DNA from: Ganoderma boninense
Lineage: Eukaryota > Basidiomycota > Agaricomycetes > Polyporales > Polyporaceae
Length of the DNA: 64,000 nt
Assembly (NCBI GenBank): GCA_002900995.3
Contig: CM035306.1
Location: 3,940,100-4,004,099 of the forward strand
Direction: 5' to 3'
Shown piece after piece: positions 59,060 through 64,000 of this stretch. The notes beneath the pieces were generated by a model. That model made no database searches and was not told the DNA's origin. It saw only the letters and a program-made list of their open reading frames with translations. A program made the translations under genes and the position numbers. The stretch's first letter is position 1. Each line of letters opens with the position of its first letter.

Positions 59060-61267
59060 ATGGAGGATTACTTGTTCAAGAGGCAGAATCTCATCATCGA
59101 GGATCGAGCAAAACGCGTGGATAGGAATACTACGCACAAGCTCTCCCATGAAGAGAGCAGAGCTGATGACCTTCTCAAGCGCATTCGAAAAGAAGAGGGC
59201 GAAACCATCTGGGGCAAGGAACAGCTATATGATTCCGAACAGCTATTCCCTGGCATGGAATTTCTGACCGGTAAGTCACTCGTCGATCCATTGCCACTCT
59301 ACAACTTGGCTCAAAGCCGGGCCACGATGCCAGCCCGTGACACAATCCTCAGAACAAAGGTCTATGATATCCTTAGTCACGTACGTCGGTGCTAAGTCTT
59401 GCTCAGAGGACATGTAGATATCATGCTGACTCGTGCGCGTATGCCAGATGCCCAAGGGCGGGCTATTGCACCTCCACTTGGGTATGGTAGTCCGAGCCGA
59501 CAAACTCCTCAAACTTGGCCTTCGATATCCTGCCATGCATGTTCGCGTCTCCGCGCCCCTCACCGCTGAAACCCTCGGCAGCGTACAACCCACGTTTCGC
59601 GCCCTGCCACCAGAGCTGTGGACCGCACACCCAAGTCTCACCGATGCACTCTACGTCCCGGGCTCGTGGGTCCCCCTCCAGAGCGCGCGCAACAACTTCA
59701 GCAAGGCCCTGGGTGGCCCCGCCGGGTTCGACCGGCGGGTGGCGGACTGGATGGTCATCAACCCGTCAGAGGCGTACGGGACACACAACTCCCCCGACAA
59801 GATCTGGTCCAAGTTCGGCGCCGCGTCGTCCGTCTCTGCGGTAAGGGTACCTGAGCCCAGGAGCCTCCGCAGCCACAAGGAGACTCTGAACCACGCAGTG
59901 CGCTGATGCGCTGCTACCACAGGGAATGATCTTCTACTTCCCTCTCTGGATAGAGTACGTCCGCGAGGTCTTCCTCTCGTCGGTCGAGGACGGCATCTCC
60001 TACGTCGAGCCCCGCTTCATGTTCGGTATCAAGTGAGCATCCGTCCCCCATCTCTCGCCTTGCATTCCCCTCTGCCCCACGCCATACTCATGCTGGGTGC
60101 TCCCAGGCACATGATCGGCGAGGACGGCAAGGAGGACGTCCCGCACCGCGCCTGGCTGCGCTCATACGAGCAGGTCATCGCGGAAGTGAAGGCGTCTGTC
60201 GCCGCGCGCCCCAATGGAGGCACGACGTCTACGTTCCTCGGCTCGAAGGTCATCTACTCGGTGATGCGCAGCATGAGCTGCGAGGAGATGGACTGGCACC
60301 TCGACAACTGCCTCGCGCTCAAGCGCGAGTTCCCGCACCTCATCGCGGGCTTCGACCTCGTCGGGCACGAGGACTCGCTCCGCCCGCTCATATACTACGC
60401 TGAGCCGTTTTTAAGGTCGCTGGAGAAGCAGAGGGAGTGCGGGGTGCGGTTCCCGTTCGTGTTCCATGCGGGGGAGACGCTGGGCGACGGGAGCGCGGCG
60501 GACATGAACCTGTACGACGCGATCTTGCTGGGGACAAAACGCATTGGGCATGGGTGAGCGCGTGTGTTCTGCTGGTACCTGCGGCGAGTCGAGGCTGACG
60601 GGGCGACGGCCAGATTCTCTCTCATCAAGCACCCGCGCCTTATGGAGCTCTGCAAGGAGCGGAAGATCTGTGTCGAAGTGTGCCCGATATCGTGAGTGGC
60701 ACTCGCGCGACAGGGTTCATTCGGCGCAGTCACTTTGCTCACCATTCGACCCTTCCAGCAACGAGATTCTGGTATGCCGTTGTATCCCTGCTTCTGCCCG
60801 CTTGTGTGGTTGATTTCGATCGTAGCGTTACTGTGGCTCGATGCCTATGCACCCGCTCCCTGCGCTCATGAATCAGGGCGTGCATGTCGCGCTGTGCTCA
60901 GACGACCCGGCCGTATTCGGGAACATGGGCCTGTCCTTCGACTTCTTCCAGGCGAGTGCCTATATGCTGTTCTCGTGACAATGCATGTCCTAATTTCAGA
61001 CGAATCCCAGGTCTTCGTTGCGAGCGACATTCATGGGCTCGCTACGCTCCGGGAACTCGTGTGGGATAGCATCCGGGTGCGTGTTCGTATCCGAGTTGTT
61101 CTGCCTGCATCGGTTCTGAAACGGGTCGACTCTGACTCCTCATACAGTACTCCGCACTGGAGGACGACGAACAGACAGGAGCATTTACGTTGCTTGAGGG
61201 ACAGTGGAACACGTTCATACGGTATATCCTCGAGAAGTACGAGAAGTCTGCAGGCATAGAGGGCTAG
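59060..61267 (+). CDS. ADGF/CECR1-type adenosine deaminase, copy 2
   Basis: Starts MEDYLFKRQNLIIEDRAKR. Motifs in order: MPKGGLLHLHLGM (HxH), GMIFYFPLWIEYVREVFLSS, FVFHAGETLGDGS (HAGE), TKRIGHGFSLIKHP, VEVCPIS and CSDDPAVFGNMGLSFDFFQ. The Asp residue that usually follows the HxH in this family is Gly here (LHLHLGM), while copy 1 keeps LHAHLDAM; this may or may not affect activity. Exon order and small introns agree with copy 1. The gene ends KSAGIEG. Predicted adenosine to inosine conversion; no signal peptide, so location is uncertain. It lies 20 kb from copy 1 on the opposite strand. Confidence 0.85.
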
Positions 61268-61609
61268 GTTTTTCAAATGTCGCCAATTCCCACTGGTTGT
61301 ACATTATGTTTTAAAGAGACCTCGGCAGGGAAGGTGAGTGCTCCCCTCATTTAGCCTTCCTAGAGCTCCTGTGTATAACTCAACACGTATATATCCAGTG
61401 TATAGTAGAATTGGACCGCTTGTGGCTCGGAAGCATACATATTACCACTGCGACACTGATAACCTAGATCCTGTGCCAAACAGATCACGTTCGTCCTTTC
61501 CATTCTTCGCAGCATGTACTAATTCCGTGTACAAAACATAGATACAATACAATTACACAGGCCCGTTCCTCAGGCTACCGTACACCGCGATGATCCTCAA
61601 AGCTCCGCG
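61268..61609. other. Converging 3' regions
   Basis: Between the stops of ADGF copy 2 (plus) and the small unknown gene (minus). No gene supported. Confidence 0.5.
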
Positions 61610-62288
61610 CTAGAACGCAGACCGCCAGTACCCCTGCGGGGCCACCCACGCGCGCTCGAACGCATCCTCCACCACGCAGAGCACCAAGTTCTCGGCGGGG
61701 GCGGCGCCCGACTCGGAGGCTGTCGAGCCGGCGAACCCGGAGAGCAGCGACCGCTCCGGCGCATACATCAGGATCGCGGGCATGCCCTCCATGCCCCACG
61801 CCGTCGAGACTCCCAAATCCTCCTCGAGCCCAGGGACGTACGGGATGCGCTCCTTCCTCGTCGGCGGGTCGGAGCCTGCGCGTGGGGCGATCGAGGCGCA
61901 CTCTGGGTGGCCTTCTAGCGGCGACGGGGCGTATGGGATGTTCCACTCCACGCTGGGGAACAGTCGCTTGGACACGAGGCCTGACGGGTTGGCTGTTCCG
62001 GCTTGTTGCTGCTGGGTGCTGTCGGTTCGAGACGGGGTGATTAATGCGTAGGTAGAGCATTTTCGGAAAACGGTTCACTGACCTGGCTTGCTCGGACACC
62101 GACTCTGCCGCAGGCTCGCGATCTGAGGAGGCCTCCTCGGCCTCCGCATCGACGCCCAATGTAGACCTACAGAGCCAAGTTCAGTACTAGGTCCGTTTGA
62201 AGCCTGGAAGTAACCGCAAATCTTACTGGCCAGGACCATGGAGATGTTCTTCCGTCGGGATCGTCTGTTCGCCTACCGGCATCGCCAT
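61610..62288 (-). CDS. Small unrecognised protein
   Basis: Three exons join in frame: MAMPVGEQTIPTEEHLHGPGQ, STLGVDAEAEEASSDREPAAESVSEQA, then STQQQQAGTANPSGLVSKRLFPSVEW. The last exon continues PEGWNIPYAPSP-like text and ends WVAPQGYWRSAF. Acidic middle, Pro-rich C-terminal part. No signal peptide, membrane segment or domain recognised. Splice borders (GTAAGA donor, TAG acceptor; GTCAGT donor, CAG acceptor) agree with the frames, so it is likely a real gene of unknown function, about 180 residues. Confidence 0.6.
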
Positions 62289-63086
62289 AGTCGTGGGGTT
62301 TCGGCGCAGCAAAGTTGTGGTAGGGCTCGTTGAGTCGCGGACCGAGACACAAGCCCGAATGCTGAAAACGAGGGAAGAGAGATGTAGATGGGTATCGGCC
62401 ACTGGCAGGAGGGTGAGGGTGAGCAATATTTTGGGCTTGCCGGCCCCTTATATGCTCAGTATGTAATACAGTGGCAAGGCTGCTACGTTTGTGTGACAAC
62501 GGTTAGGAGGCCGACCCATGCGCGGCGAATTGTGATGCGACATACAAAAAAGCCCGCCATCTGTGGTGCTTTTTGAGATAATACGTGAGAGGCTCGAACG
62601 TTAACAACGACCGCACCGACCTTAAGCTTTAGCTTATTGTTCGACTTAGACGGTCTCCATTTGCCGGTGTCCAACTAGGCGAAGTAGCGATAGCAGCAAT
62701 AGAGGCTGTCTATGCTTGGGCCGTTCATACGAAAACGCAATGTATCCGAATATATAAAATAATTGGAGTGTTGTTGGCGAGGGATGTCGATGTCTTGTGG
62801 ACCTGCCACCTGTACAGCGATGAGAAACGGGCGGTCTTCGGATCCGTCCCCTCCTCACGGGCTAAACCACTCCGGGAAAGGAGACAAGGATCTCGACCGA
62901 AGGAAGAGTCGCTGGAGAGATCAATGGACGGAGCTACGTATTTCCAATGTACAAAACCAAGAAGCCCTCAGATAGTCTTTGTGGGATATACAACATGAAG
63001 GGGCATTGGCCCCAAATCAAATACAAGCGCTGGTGGTGTCCTCCCCTCTCCCCGGTACTTACAGTGTACATGTTCATTTTATCTAT
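62289..63086. other. Intergenic region
   Basis: Between the start of the small gene (minus) and the stop of the tryptophan synthase gene (minus). A short plus-strand frame at 62763-62975 has no domain. Confidence 0.5.
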
Positions 63087-64000
63087 CTATTGACCTTTGT
63101 TCTCCAACGGCGAGTTGGAGATGTACCAGTCGAGCTTCTTTTCCCACTTGCCGGGGAGGAGCTGCGAGATCTGCTCGACATCTTTGTCGCCGCGGCCGGA
63201 CACGCACTGCCCGGCGACACATAGGGGCTGTCAGTCCCGTGATGAAAAAATAAAACAAAAAGAAGACGGGACGCACAATGACGATGTTCGCGTCCTTCGG
63301 CAGGGTCTTTGCGAGCTGGACCCACCCCAGACGGCGTGCGCTGACTCCAGGGCTGATAGGAGGAGGCGGTACCCGTCAGCTCGTATCGTTTGCGTTGGAA
63401 TACTGAGGACCTACCAGGGATAATGCCCTCCAGCTGGGTGAGCATCCTGAAGCCGCGGAGCGCCTCTTCGTCCGTAGCGACGGTGTATTCGGCACGACCG
63501 GACTCCTTCAACCAGGCATGCTCGGGTCCCACGCCGGGGTAGTCCAAGCCAGCGGAGATCGAGTGTGTCTCGATGATCTGACCCGCCGTTGACTGCAGAA
63601 CATACGTCCGCACGCCATGGAAGACACCAGACTGACCCTTGCTGAGCGTGGCGCTATGCCTGTCCCCGTCGATGCCCTCCCCGCCCGCCTCGACCCCGAC
63701 GAGGCGCACGTTCTTCTCCTCGATGAAGTCGTAGAACGTCCCGATCGCGTTGCTGCCGCCGCCCCACGCACGCGACGACGGCCTCGGGCAGCTTCCCCGT
63801 CTGCGCCTTCAGCTGGCTCTTGATCTCCTGCCCGATCACCCGCTGGAAGTCGCGCACGATCGTCGGGAACGGGTGTGGCCCGATCGCGGAGCCGATGAGG
63901 TAGTGTGTGTTCGAGAGGTTCGTGACCCAGTCCCGGAGCGCTTCGTTCACGGCGTCCTTGAGCGTGCACGAGCCGGAGTGCACAGGGATAACCTCGGCAC
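63087..64000 (-). CDS. Tryptophan synthase, beta region (partial, runs off the window)
   Basis: The C-terminal part of a beta-type tryptophan synthase: [50 protein letters not shown] followed by the PLP phosphate-binding loop, [35 protein letters not shown] and the tail [13 protein letters not shown]...LENKGQ. In fungi this is the C-terminal half of the bifunctional enzyme that converts indole-3-glycerol phosphate and serine to tryptophan; the alpha half would lie beyond the window. The frame breaks at 63762-63765, where one extra G moves the phosphate-binding loop out of frame (GRRQQ instead of GGGSN). Since the gene is normally essential for prototrophy, a sequence indel is likely. Confidence 0.85.

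Noticed and set aside
1..64000. CRISPR arrays, operons, Shine-Dalgarno sites
   Set aside because: Spliceosomal introns and gene content show a eukaryotic nuclear sequence; none of these applies.

Overview
The window looks like nuclear DNA of a basidiomycete fungus, most likely an Agaricomycete and possibly a polypore. The basis is short introns (about 50-65 nt) with GTRNGT...YAG borders, dense GC-rich genes on both strands, and family content: a Ste18-type G-gamma, an Ubp2-like module, fungal HNH proteins, an ADGF-type deaminase, a TAP-like hydrolase, a BBE oxidase and a DUF1776 protein. The order-level placement is inference; no marker gene here settles it.

Layout. 0-7.4 kb: an exon-like direct duplication, then two tandem genes that each join a RING finger to a DM9 (DUF3421) lectin-like domain. 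7.4-12 kb: an alpha-arrestin-like gene and a triple-KH RNA-binding gene. 12.7-19.2 kb: three paralogous HNH-motif genes, two on the minus strand and one divergent on plus. 19.7-25.3 kb: a DUF1776 gene whose first intron holds a 1.16 kb repeat insertion, and a TLC-domain membrane protein with a MITE-like element in an intron. 26-33.6 kb: a very long gene that fuses C2H2-like fingers, the non-catalytic part of Ubp2 and a C-terminal RING, followed by a shorter paralogue with fingers and RING only. 33.9-41.8 kb: a TAP-like alpha/beta hydrolase, an ADGF deaminase and a Csm1/Pcs1-like kinetochore protein. 42-46 kb: a tandem triplet of unrecognised genes with identical intron placement. 46-49 kb: a BBE-type flavin oxidase and a decayed fragment of another copy. 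49-53.4 kb: gene-poor, repeat-rich DNA with foldback structures. 53.4-64 kb: G-protein gamma, eIF2B-beta, a second ADGF deaminase, an unknown small gene and the 3' end of tryptophan synthase.

Two themes stand out. First, local duplication: RING-DM9 x2, HNH x3, finger-RING x2, the unknown triplet x3 and ADGF x2. Several of these families carry ubiquitin-ligase or nuclease motifs. Second, many otherwise conserved genes (KH, HNH-C, DUF1776, the Ubp2 fusion, G-gamma, tryptophan synthase) each contain a single-base frame break, often in a short G or C run. Some of these genes are expected to be essential or strongly conserved, so sequence or assembly indels are the simplest explanation. Most of the housekeeping genes act independently of one another; no metabolic gene cluster is evident.
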